The notes below the pieces were generated by a model. That model was given only the letters and a program-made list of their open reading frames with translations, was not told where the DNA came from and made no database searches. From positions 11,343,501 to 11,407,500 of the forward strand of contig NC_092602.1 in NCBI RefSeq assembly GCF_047663525.1: a stretch of DNA of 64,000 bases, given 5' to 3'. This stretch comes from Anas platyrhynchos. Taxonomy: Eukaryota > Chordata > Aves > Anseriformes > Anatidae. The position numbers and the translations under genes were made by a program. Positions 1 to 13,296 of the stretch are shown piece after piece; positions within the stretch are counted from its first letter, which is position 1; each line of letters opens with the position of its first letter.

Positions 1-3000
1 ATTTCTAGCTGTGCTGAATAAATACAAAATATAGGCCACCACTGTACTGAGAATGAGAAAATGTGGGCAAGGTGGTGGAGCTTAAATATAATCTCCCTTG
101 CTGTATATAGAAATTCTTGCTTTCAGGGTCTGGGTTTTTCATAGTTGCAAGAGTTAAACTTGCATGTGTTACATCTAACTAACCTTTTTCCTTTTTAAAG
201 AGCTTGCAGAATACTAATTTAGACCACAATTTTTTTTTTTTGCTAGCTCTAAAGGAAAACGTCTGGTGGAAAATGTCTTCCAGATACTAAATACTTCATT
301 TTTATACCCTTGCCAAACTTCAAAAGCAGCAGAAACATGCTGCCTTTGCTATGGCAGCAGTCTTGCTAATACACATGTCGAGTAGGCTGTTCTTGCTCCA
401 TTTTCCCTATTTAATTTCACTGCAGCTATCCATGAAGCTGAGTATTATTCAAACCAAAGTACACCAGCAATGTGAGATTCCACTGGCAGTAGTGTACAAT
501 TTGGCTTTTTGCTTCTCAGATATTTACAAAACATGGTAATATTCTATAGTTGACCAACAGAGAAAACTTAATACAACCCCCCCTCCCAAAAAAAAAAAAA
601 AAAGTTATATGTTCTGGTCACTGAGAACATCTTGCCAAGAAAAAAAAAAGGAAAATATATCTGTCAGATATTGGCTGTATATAGAGAGAACTATCCCTAG
701 TCCTTTAGTCTTCTGAAAGGCTCTTTGCTATGCCAGCTGCCTATGTTCCCTGCACGCTATTTCAGGGAGGCCTTGATTACAATATACTTTTATTTCTTGC
801 TAGACTTAAACCCTGTGAGATCTGTGGTGTGGAAACAATGCCATGACCTGTGCCGAGCACGTCACTTAGGCTGCACTGGAAAATTCTTTTTCCCTCTTTC
901 CTGCCCTAACTGCTTTAAGGATATTTGTCTCTGGCCCCAGCACCACTGGCACTGGTTGGAGCTCGCCTACACTTTCCAGCTGTGTAGGTTTTTTTTTTTG
1001 TGTTTTTTTTTTTTTTTTTTTTTTTTAAACAAAGCTTAGAATAAGACTGCAGAGACCATTAAGCACATCTAACCTGCTTTTAGTTTGAGACCACCAAGCT
1101 CTATTTTATGCTTCTTGCCCTAAGTAGGGGCTTGAAATCAGGTGTCAGAAGTGTTTTAGCCATAGCTTGTCCTCATTGCCAAAAATGTCAAGACTGCAAG
1201 GGGTGGGGTGAGGGAAGAAGTGAAGATGCTTTAATAACACAGCACATTCAGAAATGCGACCAGCTCTCTGAGGCATGACAATGCTGGCCCTGGCTGGAAT
1301 ATGCCATTGCAAAGGAGATGCCAAGAGTGACCCTCAAGCTCTTGGCCCTGTAAACTTGCCTTTCACTTCTCTTCGTGCTCTGCTTGCTCCTCTGGTACCA
1401 CATTGGCATTTAGCTGCGATTCTGCCATTTCTATCTGCTGCTCTTGCTCAGCTAAAAGTAGCAGGGGGTTAGCTTTGCCAGGGTTAGAAATGGCCCAGGC
1501 CAGGCTTGGCACCTACTGCCAGTCCAATGCACCAAGTCGTCAGCAGAGTCTGCTCAGGCTCATTGCATTCAGCCAGGGCAAAGCTCTCTGGGGAAACTCC
1601 AAGTCTCTGCCACACTGCAGCTTTTGTTTGCTGTTTGGGGAGGAAATGAAAGCTTCAGTTGTTAGTTGGCCAATAATTCTAATTACTTTTGGCCATGAGG
1701 CCTGACTCAAGCAATGGGGTATTTTTTATTTTCTTTCCCAAGCCCCCAAAACAAGAGACACATCCACCTTATTTAATTTTAATCCTGTCCAGTGCAGCCA
1801 GACTTTTGCTCAATGGTTGCAATCCATGGATTGTAACTGCATATTACATCTGCATAGCCTGCCAGTGACCTGTTTCCAATTACAACCCGTCTACACGTAC
1901 AGCTATTTCATCAAGTTGTTATGTGCTGCCATTTCACTCCATGCAAGCTGCCCTGCCTGCAGCCTGATCTTCACCTGGGGGTGGAACTTCTTCCTCCTAT
2001 GACACTCTCCTAGAGGATCCTAGTCACTTCTGGGCTAAAACCAGGGCTTTTCTCTGCCATTCTCATGCTAAGCAGAACCCAGAAACCCCTACCTGCCTGT
2101 TTGTAGCTGTGTCCCCTGCTCCTGTCTCTCTACAAGAGGCTAGTTTAGTTAGAAATGTAACTAGACATAGAAGGAACTGCCTACTAGGGAACACAGGGCA
2201 ATTTTCACAAAGCTTTCAACAGACTTAAATTTTTGCCTTACTTGGGAAGGTTTAAGCAACTTTTTAAAAAATGCACCTTCTTTTAAGTGATGGAAAATGG
2301 CACATTGGGTATTTTATATGTGTGAGCTATGCACTGATCACAGATCTACTTGGTGGCCAGGCACTGCAGCATGCCATGGGAGGTGCAGTGCATCTGGAGA
2401 GAGAAGTAAAGAAAGACCAAGGGCCCAAGTCCTGCGAATTAGAGCATCTCTCCAAGCACTTTAGCTGTAGCTCTGAATAAAAAGAAAAAAATCTCAAGTT
2501 TCCACCAGAACTTTTTGTTGGCCAAATCTGGAAATCCTTAGCCTTGGTGTGCATTAGTTCTTGACAGTAAATCAAACTGTTCGGTGGAAATAAGACACTC
2601 AATACCCAAAGCATGATAAGGGAAGAAATTAAACAGGGGATATTTCAACCAGTTACACTTTACTATCCTAATTTAAATCTCAGGAGGAACAGGACTCTTC
2701 CCTCTCCTATTCTCCCTTCTTCTACTGTCCTTGCACAGAAAACTGATATTTTCTGGAAAACTGGCAACACCTTACTGTCCCTCTGGTTCATTCTGCCAAA
2801 CTGCAGTGTGGCTTTCAAGGTAGCTATGGTGCCTGCTAAATATTGTAAAACACATTTATAAAAAATGGAAAAGAACCAGATCTGTGTAAGGTATTGACAT
2901 TTCTTAGTGCAAAACTTGCACTGTTTATCCTAGTTTATCAACTATCAGCTGCTGAGACTTTTATAATGGATATTTCATCTTTTTAGCTTTGTCCCAGAGA

Positions 3001-4935
3001 ATATGAATATCTTATAAGTGGGACATCTGTATATAGGACTCAGAGAAACACATTTCCAGTCATGTTTCCAAGGATTTGAGTATCTTGTCTGTCACATTAA
3101 GAGGTCAAATAAACTCGGAAGTGAGACCATCCAGTTTACCAACAAGTCTGGTAGACAAGGCCTGGTGTTCAGTGTGGAAGAAATGTGTGCTAATTTATTT
3201 ATTTTTCTTAAAAGAGAACATTCCCTTTTTGGTCTTCAATCCTTAGGTGGGAATATTTCAATAAATGTTTGTAACACATCAGTTATTTGAAACAAGAATA
3301 TTTATGATTCTGAGATTTGAGTAAATGGGCTTTGGCAGGAAAGAGTAGGGATATGGTAAGAGAAGAAAATATAAATGTAATATGGAAAAAGCAGGAAATT
3401 GCACAGTTCTTACGCTATCTATCTGGATGCCTTGTCCACTATGCTAATTCATTATTTTGGGTCATGTTTTACTCAATCCTGCCTGCTTAAGTGGTTCTGC
3501 TGGCTAATAAGAACTTCTGGTGTGTGTGTGCATGTGTATGTGTGGGGGGAATATTTACATATGCATGTTCTACTCAAGAGCATTTCCTGCTTGGCTTGAT
3601 CTTAATCCTCCAATTAGGAAACACCACTTCTTAGAAATCTCTTGCTGCTCCCTCTCCCCAACCACTGAGTTGAAGCAGCCCTGCATACCGTGGCAAAGCC
3701 CATGTGGCAGCTGATGTGATCTTGCTTCCTGGAGTAACAACTATCCATCTGGAGTCCTTCTGAATTAAAGTCAGAAGTGCAAACTTGCTCTCCTCTTTCT
3801 GTAGTTTCCTCCATATTCATTAGGAATAGTACTGGGGGGACACCATACTTTTTTTTTTTTCCCTCCCCCTCCATTGTTTCACTTTCAATAAGCCTTTTTT
3901 TTTTTTTAAGAGTTCCAATGATATGGTGAAGGAATGAAACCTTATGCCTGAGATGGAGCACACGCTGACTCCTGGCCAGACTCATCAGGTGTCGTCTGAG
4001 CCCCCAGGTCTTAGAGAGAAGCAATAATGAAATGATGCCTGAAAACTTGCAATCTTGACTTCAGCACATCATTTAAAAGACACCACCACAAACCTTGCAT
4101 GGAAGCCAGCAAGAGGAAATATGCCACCCAACAGCATAGCTAGTAGGGAAAAATAGTAACATAGGTCACATCATATATTAACACTGCTGTGTGTTTCTGC
4201 ACTGTCCCATGAAGAACTGCCGTACACCAAAATAAAATATACTTGCTTCAGTCATGATCATGTTCAGCCTTTCTTCATGACATGTTTACATTTTGGATGA
4301 GTAAGATGTAAATAACACTAGATGTTTCAGAATGTCAGATTTAGTAAAACTTAAAAAAAAAAAAAAAAAAATTGTTAAGAACATGATTTTGTTTCCCCTC
4401 ATCCCAACAGGCATATTTAGCTGGTAACCATCTGCCATAGCAGTTTCCATTAATAAAATGGTCATACAGATGAACATTTGATGTTCTCTGCTTGCTAAAT
4501 ATAATCCAGCATGCAATACCGACTACACAGATGAAATACTCTGTATAACAGGATAAGAACAATGTCATTGCTCAGACCAAAGGAAGGATTTCGGTTCTGC
4601 GATTTAGTTTCTGACATGAAAGAACAGCCTGTGGGGGGAAGGCTAGTAGGACTTTAAAGAGATCTGAACTCTGTTCGTCTCTCTGTTTTGTGGTGATCAT
4701 GGGAAGAAGACAGATCCTTCTCTTCTTCAGCTGACTTTCCACTACACGAGCATATCAGTTTTTACCCTGGCCTACAGGCCTTGAGCCTTGGTGAGTGTTT
4801 TGGATGCTCCTGCAGGCCGGACAGCTCGTAACCTGCTAGGCCACCCTTGCAGGACAAGCACCGCTGACAGCTTCCCTTCTCTGGGTTTAACTCACTTGTG
4901 GGCTTCTTGTTGTTGTTGCTGTCTCTCCTTTTCAG
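1..4935. other. Non-coding leader region, probably intronic
   Basis: I see no exon that I can support here. Open frames are short and none looks like conserved protein. The stretch is AT-rich with A/T homopolymers (for example T-runs near 231-241 and 1,010-1,026, and A-runs near 589-603 and 4,352-4,370). It most likely belongs to an intron of the plus-strand gene whose exons begin at 4,936, because that first visible exon has an acceptor site and no start codon. This is inference from the exon structure. Confidence 0.5.
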
Positions 4936-7900
4936 GCAGAGAACGTGCCCCAAAAGGAGCTCATCCAACGCATGCAGTGACCAGGAGGTTAGTGCTAATG
5001 GCTTCAGCAATTTCTGTTTCTCTCTTTCATATTGGCTGTTGCACTGTTTATCTGACGATGTTTACTGGGGCATGTTCTGAGTTGTAGAATGGGATCCAGA
5101 ACTCCGCCGTTGATATCAATGAGCTCCAGCTTGTGGTGCCAAGTCGGGAGAATGAAAACAACAACCACTCTGTCAGCCGGGAGCAGGCGGGTAAGCGCGG
5201 CACACCGGCAGGGGTGGGTCAGGGCACCCTGTAGGCCTTGGCCTGCTAATCAGACCATTCCTTCCTTGCCATCCTCCTCCCCGTCTCGCCCAGGCACAGC
5301 TGGAGAGCCACTTCACAGCAGAAAGGCTTTGTTGTGGGAATATCCCTTGCTGCTCTCCCCCCCTCACTGGTAGGGCAATTCTCCTGGCAAGGAGCACACA
5401 CAGGCACAGCTCCAGGACACTGCCAGCAGAAGCTGTCATAGCACAGAGCATTGCAGGGACACTGTGTTAGCAACACTAATCTGTCTGCTTCAGGCTGCTA
5501 CAACCAGAGCTTATAATCATCCACGAATTGTGGAAGACTCATCTGCCCTGCATCTAACTTTGTCTGGATAAGGATGAGTTTTACAGTGCTTTCGTTGGCT
5601 TTGAACAACTTGGACTCCTGGAGCTAAATTTTTCTGCAGGGCATTATGGATGAGACTGCTTTAAACGATATTTACCTCACAGTGTGTTTCCAGAACAAGA
5701 ACAGGGAGTCCTCCAGCCAAGCTGCAGATATTGTCACTTGTTGAAATCTTGAGTCACAACACATTAATCCTGTCAGCAAACCTTTTGGTCAAAGGCCAAC
5801 AAGGAGCCACTTCACGGTGCACTGCCACACACCATCAGTTTTCCACTAAACCATCAACTTTTATACACAGCTCTCATATGGATACCTTCCTAAAAAGCTA
5901 ATTCTGTTCTGCCAAAAGTCGTTAAGAAGGTTATGGCCAGAAGCCAGAGCTCTCCGGGCCTGGACCTAAAGTACAGACCTTGGGGATGCAAACACGCACA
6001 TACACCTATGGCAATGGCTGGAACGTACAGCTGCCTGAGGGAGCAGCATCACCACGGCTCAAGCAAAAAGGATTTGTAAGCACTTGTAACAAAATCAAAG
6101 CTCACTATTAATAGGAATGAGTAACAACAAATAAAGAATGAGTTAAGAAACTCTTCAAGTTTCTGATCTGCAGAAAAAGCTTATGCGTTTAGTATGAGGG
6201 ATTTCAGTTTGGGTCTGGCTTTATTAGACAGCAGACCCAAGGGTGTTTCTTTCTTCCCCTCACCCACCACCTTTTGTTTTGTTTTTAAAGGCTTGCAGTT
6301 TCAGGAGAGCAAACTCTTGGCTTGTATTTTATTCTGACTGGTGCAACAGGCAGATGTTGGTCTAGCTTCTCTGGGGAGAGGGAAAGGTGAGGGAAGAGGG
6401 ATTATAATGGATGAGTTGGGAACAGATGTTTTGGACTCTCCCAAGCAGTCTTTATGGATTTTCTTTTCCTCAGTCACTTCCTGTGAAGGCAGCATAGAAC
6501 GGTCTCCTCAGGATACTGACCCAGATGTGCCCTCTTCCACCTCCGCAGTGACTACTGAGACAGGAAGCGATGAAGTGTTTATTATTTCTGCTGGACCTGG
6601 AGCCAGTGGGCTGAGCTTTACCACCTACAGAATACAGGTAGGAATGCTCTTGGGCATCTCTAGAAGCCCAGCAAGCCACAGGATGTCCTTCTTGAAAAGC
6701 ATTTGTCGTGTTCCTTCACTTAACAGTTCCTGCCTAGCTTGCAGGAATGGTAGTGATCTAACCAGGCAGTACTCCTGACCATCAGACTGAGCTGCTTTGA
6801 ACTTATGTGGGCTGTGATCCCTCAAAAGCCAGAATCTTCCCAGCTTAGATAGGATCAAATTCAGAAGTCTACATTGGATCTAATAGGTGACAATGCAATG
6901 GTTTGCCAGCGGGCTGTAGGACCAGTCCATACAATACTGTCACAGTTTATGGAACAAAAGCAGCCAGTATCCCCACACTTGATTAGTATGTCATCCAGGG
7001 GGTCAGGCTGGTCAGAATTTTCCCACATCAGTGCAAATCATACAGTAAAGCTTCCCCTCCAGCCAACCATGCTGATTAACACACACACACAAAAAAAGGA
7101 AAAAAAAAAAAAAATCCAGTGCCTTCCCTTGCCCAAGTACATTACCTTCTGAGGAGAAGGGCACATGAACTGTATTGGCACTCGAGACACCCTTGAACCC
7201 CGGCACTCCTTGCTCCTTCTTTCCAGTGGAGAGAGCTTCACCTGGTGGCAGCCACTTACAAATACAGCTTCTAGACAGAGAGGAAACCCATTTCCCTTCC
7301 TCTTTCCCCTGCTTTAGTCAGGATGAAGAGCACACTTACAGCAAAACATTTCTTTTATACCATGCCTTCTACGAGCGAGCCAGAAGAGGATGTATGTCTA
7401 TATACACACATGGAATATAGTGTTACAGCAACTCTAACTGAACATAATGCACAGAATTAAATTGATTTACCACAATATTATCTCAGGATGTTGCTCCTTC
7501 TCAGTGATATCCGTTTTTTACAGCGCTCTCAACCAAAGCTCCAGAGGATCAAAACCCAAACAAACAAAAAAAAAACAAAAAACAAGGAGAGTGAATGCCA
7601 CCTTTAAAAAAGCACTGGCTTTTTCAGCACAGCTGAAAACTATCCTCTCTAATTGGGGTGGAAATTGAGCCCAGCAGATGATTTGCACACCTGCACTTAA
7701 GTGTTATCTTAAGTCTACTTAGGTTACTAAATGTTAGACATAAAGATGATTTATGTTCATAGTTACATTTCTAGGTGTGTATTCTAAGGTGTATGATGAA
7801 TCTGGCCATCCAGCTTCTGATTTTTGTCTTTGAGCCCTGCAGAGGGTAGGTACACAGTGTTTGAGGGCTGTGTAACTCCATGAGTTACCTGCTGGGGCCT

Positions 7901-10900
7901 AGCTGCTCTCTTGGCAGGGCTGCATGTGAAAAGACCAGTGAAATGCTGAGCCTGTACAGCACAGTAAATAATGTCTTCAGATTCATCTCACCCAGAATGC
8001 TCATCTAGACAAAGCAAACGGCAAAGACTTTTAATTTAAACAAAAAAAAAGTCCAAATCTTTTTACTGAGGAATGGTGGCCTCTTGATTTTATGCCTTTC
8101 AGTAAGAGTGATCCTCAGCTTTGCTAGGCAGGCACCAGTCATAAATGGGCTTTTGCTTTTTAGCTTTTAAAATCCATTTGATGAAATCAGTCTCCTGTCA
8201 GAAGGTAACACCTGAGACAACAACCACACCTCTCTGTTTTGGGGACTACTGTGAGGAAATGGAGGGCAGGGCTGATGATGCAAGAGGAACCAGTGTCTTT
8301 CAGGTGGCTTCTGAGGAACACGGTGTCTCCAGGAGGGTCATGGATTTCTAAGTCCTTTTTGGTTTAAGTCATCACTCAGCCTTAGGCTGATTTACACCTA
8401 TGACCTGTTACTTCTATTCAGACAAGTTCCAGATGAACAGGTTTGAGTAAAGACTAACAGTCTTTACATGGATGTTTAAGAATCACATTTTTTTTTCCTA
8501 AAAGATTTTCAGAAATCTAGAAAATACATTATTCATCTCGACAGTTGCTCCCAGTACATCTGTCTCAAAACCATCAAAATAATAAACCCTTAGACAGCCT
8601 GAAAAGGCTTCTGAGTAGAAGACAGCTGGATTATAAATGTATAAATAAAGTTTCTTACTTTAATCAAATCTGAGACTAAGAGCTCAATATTGAAACAAAT
8701 TTATCCAGAGCCTGAATACACCCTCTGCCAGCTTCCTACAGAGAAGCTCATTCCTTGTCTCTGCCCATCCTTTTCCAATATGACATTGTAACTGAATAGT
8801 TTCTTTGATTTGTAGAAACTTAGGAGATTCTGTTTATCAGAAACAACAAATGACAAGCTTTTGGTCTCTCAGGACTTTTAAATCCAGGACATGGTGGGAT
8901 TTATTTCAGAGCCTCTTTAAGGACTTCATAAACTCTGGGAATGTGAATGTCGCATTCTTCTCATGACAGTCATATTAACACAGCTGAAAATTAAAAATAC
9001 ATATAGAGTTGTGGAACAGGAGGCTTCTATGAGCAACAGGTCAATTCAACAGAGCAATTCTGCTCATATGCAGAGTTGGTGAGAATGATTTCATGTGCTC
9101 AGCTCCTGATGATGCCAATTTTACACCTGTCTAGACATCTTTCTTATTCTCCTGCTAAAACCTGTTTTCCACCTGAAAAAACATTTCTTATGTGAAATTG
9201 GCTCTACTCTGGGCCTTATGTCTCTTGTTCCACTCACCACAGACATTGAGAACAGATTACTGCCTTTCTCTTTGTTTTAATTCTTTGTATTCTCTTAATT
9301 CTTCCCTAACTCAGACTGAAGAGCACCACTTAATTTAGTCTTTCCTCCTGAATCATGCATTTTTTAGACATTCTGAGTCTCTTGTTGCTTTCTTCTGGAT
9401 TTCTTCCAGTGGGCCTCATCCCCCCCTTGGAGTTCTGTTTGACAAAACACATCTGGAGCCTACCAAGAGCCTAGCAGAGTGGAAGAATTATGTTTTGCAC
9501 TGTGAAGTTTAGTACTGTAATCTGTCAGATATCTTCGGTGTAATGAAGCTTTAGGTATTTGATATATGCAGTTAGTGGTAGGATTTTGTTTCTTATATGA
9601 CTGAAATTTCACAGTTCAGTGTAAAACCTGAAACTGAAGAAACAAAGTAAAACTGCTGTCCAGTAAGCCAGTGAATCCCACACAGCATGCTGGAAGAGAA
9701 ATGAACAGAAATTGTATTCCTGTGTCTTGTCCTGGGAAAAGAGCCACTGAAGAAATCACTCACTTGCACTAAAGGCCTATTTTTAAAGTGTTTTTAAAAC
9801 CTTTTGACAACAGGTTTTGTAAATGATCTTTACTTACTATTTTCAGGACAAAAACCTAAAAAGAAGTGTCACAAGCCCAGCCTCTGTATCTGACTGGCTG
9901 ACTTCTAATCCAATGGCTACAGGAGCAGACACGGTTGAGAAGGGAAACATTCAGATGGAAAATCATTACCCCAGACAACGCACGTGGAGTGCCCGCACTT
10001 TCCATGATTTCCTGGCTCCATTACCACAGTTACAGAAAAAATGGTGTAGCTGGACCACCAATAGTCCCTTCACAAAGCTGGTTGACAACAGTGTAAGTCT
10101 TGCTAGGAGAGGAGTATGGGGTGGTCAGCTTTTGTGCCCTATCTGCTTGCTGGTGGGCCACATTTTCTCCTGGCCTTACTGCTTTGCCTCTCCAACCTGT
10201 AAACGCAACACACTTTTCAGCCCATCTTGCTTGGTGCATGGGAAACTCTTTTGCCTAACCATATTGTAATTTATTCAAGCTTTCCTGAAGTGCTAAAAAT
10301 CTGCATTCATTGAATTTTCCGACATATTCCCTTTTTCATGGTTATACTTTAAATTAATTTTGACATATTACTATTGCATAACAAGAAGGCTATAGGTGTG
10401 GGAGGGATATGTAGGTCTCACTGATGGTTATCAGCAAACAGCACTTGTTACAAAGTTAACAGAGGATATTCTTTTTTTTTAGGGTAATAACATACGTTTT
10501 TGCAAAAGAAAGCATATTACCTCTATCTTAAGAAGGAATTTTAACTTTTAGTGCCCTTGGGATTAATGTTTCTTAAGAGTTTCTTTTCAAAGCATGTCTA
10601 CTAATTTATTATTATTTTGTACAGGCTTTTCCTACAGCTGCAAGAACCCAAGGTGTTCCGACCAGAAAGGTGATTTCTGCCACTGAGATAGAAGGAGCTT
10701 CAGAGACAGTTTACTCTGATTCATCTGCCAGCAATGCCTCATACCCCCTCACTCTGTCTGCACAAAGGCAGCGGAAGCTAAGCTCCTGCAACTTGAAGAA
10801 ATCCAGGTTTGGGAACCCTTACTTTGGATTTTTAGCTGGTTCCCCTGACAGCAAACGTGTGAGGTCCTTGGATCCCTCAAGACATCTAGGGGCAGTATCG

Positions 10901-11362
10901 CCAGTTAACAGCCAAAGCCCCCCAAATACTCTAGAGAGCTCCAACACTCTGAAAATCAACTTGGTCAATGGTTCAAAAACAAAAGAGCTTGTGGTAGAAA
11001 CAGATAAAAACAAACCAGTTTTTGTTATTTCTGAAGAAGGAGATGATCAGCAGCCTCTGGTCTTAGCAGAACATCTTAACCAATGCGGAGATCATCTCTC
11101 TGAGCAAAATGCTGTGTATGCACCAGCTGTGCCAGACAAACAGCCCGTGGTTCTGACTGCTGAGGGCAACAGTTCTGCCACGTTCATGTCAAATCTTCCA
11201 TTTTGGGCAAAGTCTCCTGGTTTATACAAAGGTCAGGTGAAGGCCCCTAACTCTTCCAGGGACCAGCAGAGCTTGTCAGCAGTAGATGCTAATACTAGTG
11301 CGACCTCACAGAACTTTGATACCCTAACTGCTCCTCCAGTATGTGAAGCCTCAGTCCAATGA
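4936..11362 (+). CDS. C-terminal exons of an unidentified protein (partial gene)
   Basis: Five exons join in frame: 4936-4987, 5088-5190, 6474-6637, 9847-10092 and 10625-11362. Each has AG acceptors and GT donors (gttagt, gtaagc, gtagga, gtaagt), and the frame closes with phases 0, 1, 0, 0 to a TGA at 11360-11362. They encode about 433 residues; the start lies outside the window. The tail is rich in Ser, Thr and Asn, lacks predicted membrane segments or coiled coil, and looks largely disordered. Recognisable stretches include FHDFLAPLPQLQKKWCSW in the fourth exon and KKSRFGNPYFGFL in the last. I do not recognise the family and give no function. The last exon carries 246 codons, as is common for terminal exons. 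The gene converges on CHFR. The first exon is the least certain, because two other boundaries or frames are possible there; the last two exons are the firmest. Confidence 0.72.
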
Positions 11363-12457
11363 TGCTCTCAGAAAGACTGAACCATCAGTTCACAAAAACA
11401 GAGGCAGCAGGCACATGATCTGAATGGAAGTGGTGCCAAGCATGGCAGCCATACGTGGACACAACTTTTGTAAGAGTAGTCTCTGCTTCCCACCCGTTGG
11501 CTTTGGGATTATGGCTATATGTACCACACCACAGCACAAATGCCATCTTCCCTTTTGCTCATTAACAAACGTATTTTTCTGCATGGAATTTTGATGTGTT
11601 TTATTCAAGGAAGTATTCTCTGAAAAGGTATTTCACACTGCAGAAAATCTTTTCTGGAATGAGACATGAAAGTCATCTGAGACAGTTACATCATGGTTTA
11701 TATCTAAAATGTAAATCAGTCCTCTGTCACTGTGGTACCACTTGAGTCTTTCTGTTAGAAGCTATGAGTTAAATTCTGCTCGTAGGTATGCCCGTACAAT
11801 TCAAGCCTTGCCAAGCCAAGGGTAAGAATTCAATCATGCATGTCTGCATACTGTTTTGTAAACAATTTTAAACATTTCATAACTTCTGCACTCTAGCTCT
11901 AAGTTTACCAAGCATTAGCATTTCTAATATTAAAGACCATGAGTATCTCATATCCTAACTCTTTAGAGTGCAGACAAGCTACGAAAGTCTGACTAGCTTT
12001 ATTTTTGTTAGATCTACATAGGCTTAAACACTTCAGTCCACTATGTTTTAAGGTGACTCCTCGTGGCAACAGGAGCATGTGTACAAAAACACTGAAATAC
12101 TCGCTTGGAATAGCCTTCAGTACCCAACACTTGGATATTTGCAGCTGCTCTGATCCTATATCCACCAGCTATTTATTACTGGTAACGCACATTGACTAGA
12201 GAAACTATTTCCCTTCCTTTAGCAGGCAAGACTTAAAAGACAAAATTAAGTGTGGCAAACTTTGAGTGCTCATTTTCTTTAAAAATGAACTAGTAAGTAG
12301 CTGTGCCCCCCAATCACAAATTCAGAGCATTCAGTAGAGCACTGAACCAAAGGGAAGCCTGCTTGTCCTATTACCTTTAATAACCCAATCGTTATTTTAA
12401 TGCCTCCTGGTGATATTTCTCTGTCTTTTCAAGAAAATCCTGAACATTCAACTCTCA

Positions 12458-12587
12458 ACTTAGAATTATTTTTCTTTCTTAAATGAAAGAAACCTCTACA
12501 AAGCTGTATTTTGCAACTTAAATTATTTTTACTTTCTTAAATAAATAAATAAAAATCCCTATAAAGGGGATTCCTGTATTTTGCAGC
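12458..12587. repeat. Imperfect tandem duplication in the 3' UTR
   Basis: Two adjacent copies start with CTTA(g/a)AATTATTTTT and end with TGTATTTTGCA. They run about 12,458-12,516 and 12,517-12,587. The second copy has gained an ATAAATAAATAAA run and a short inverted ATCCC/GGGGAT segment. The pattern is a local duplication that then diverged. It brings an AATAAA-like motif with it. Confidence 0.6.
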
Positions 12588-13290
12588 TGACGCAGGACAC
12601 TGTTTTAAGGCAACAGTAAGTCATAAAACAGGTGCCAGAATGAAATCTCCCATACAAGTCTTCTCTTATATTAGCTACACTGTGCATCGAGTTATCTTAA
12701 TCCTTCTATGTGAAGGCATTTAAGTTTGATTCCTGGGATATTTAACTGAATTATTTATGATTTCACCTGCTATTACAGCTTCCATTTGCCACCTGTTAAT
12801 GTCTGAGATATGCAACACAAGATTGTAGGTTTTGCCTAATATTTTGTGTACATGTCTGTGTAGACATAAAAGGCTTGCATCTTGTAGCAGTGGAAGCAAA
12901 AACCATATATGCCCTTCAGCAGTTGACTCAAAAATGAACAGCAGACAGATGTCAGCATTTATTATTACCAGACTGTGTTGAGTAGTTTTGAAGCACAAGA
13001 GTCTGGCTCCAAGTTTTGTTTTTGTTTTGTTGTTTTTTTTTTCTTCTAAATTAATGTTACATGAATCAAAGGGAAGAGTTAATATATTTATGACAAGAAA
13101 ATATTTAAACATCTACAGTACTCTAATAACTTCCACAATGTTAAATTCATACACATTGTAAATCAGAGCCAATGCTACATTTCTTATTATATTTCTGGAG
13201 ATTGAATTACTAAAATCTACTTTGGAAAAGTATTTGTGTTCAGTTACTGACAGCACCTACATGTGAAGGGCTGGGAAAAGTGACTTTTTC

Positions 13291-13296
13291 AATAAA
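13291..13296 (+). terminator. Candidate poly(A) signal of the plus-strand gene
   Basis: An AATAAA hexamer lies 1.9 kb after the stop codon, followed by GTGTTT and T-rich sequence within 30 nt. This matches a canonical animal cleavage and polyadenylation context. Other AATAAA copies at 13,984 and 14,812 are alternatives. Confidence 0.4.

Noticed and set aside
4936..4977. A natural-looking peptide AENVPQKELIQRMQ followed by TGA in another frame of the first visible exon
   Set aside because: It would end the protein there and leave the four well-spliced downstream exons unexplained; the other open frame joins them without a break.
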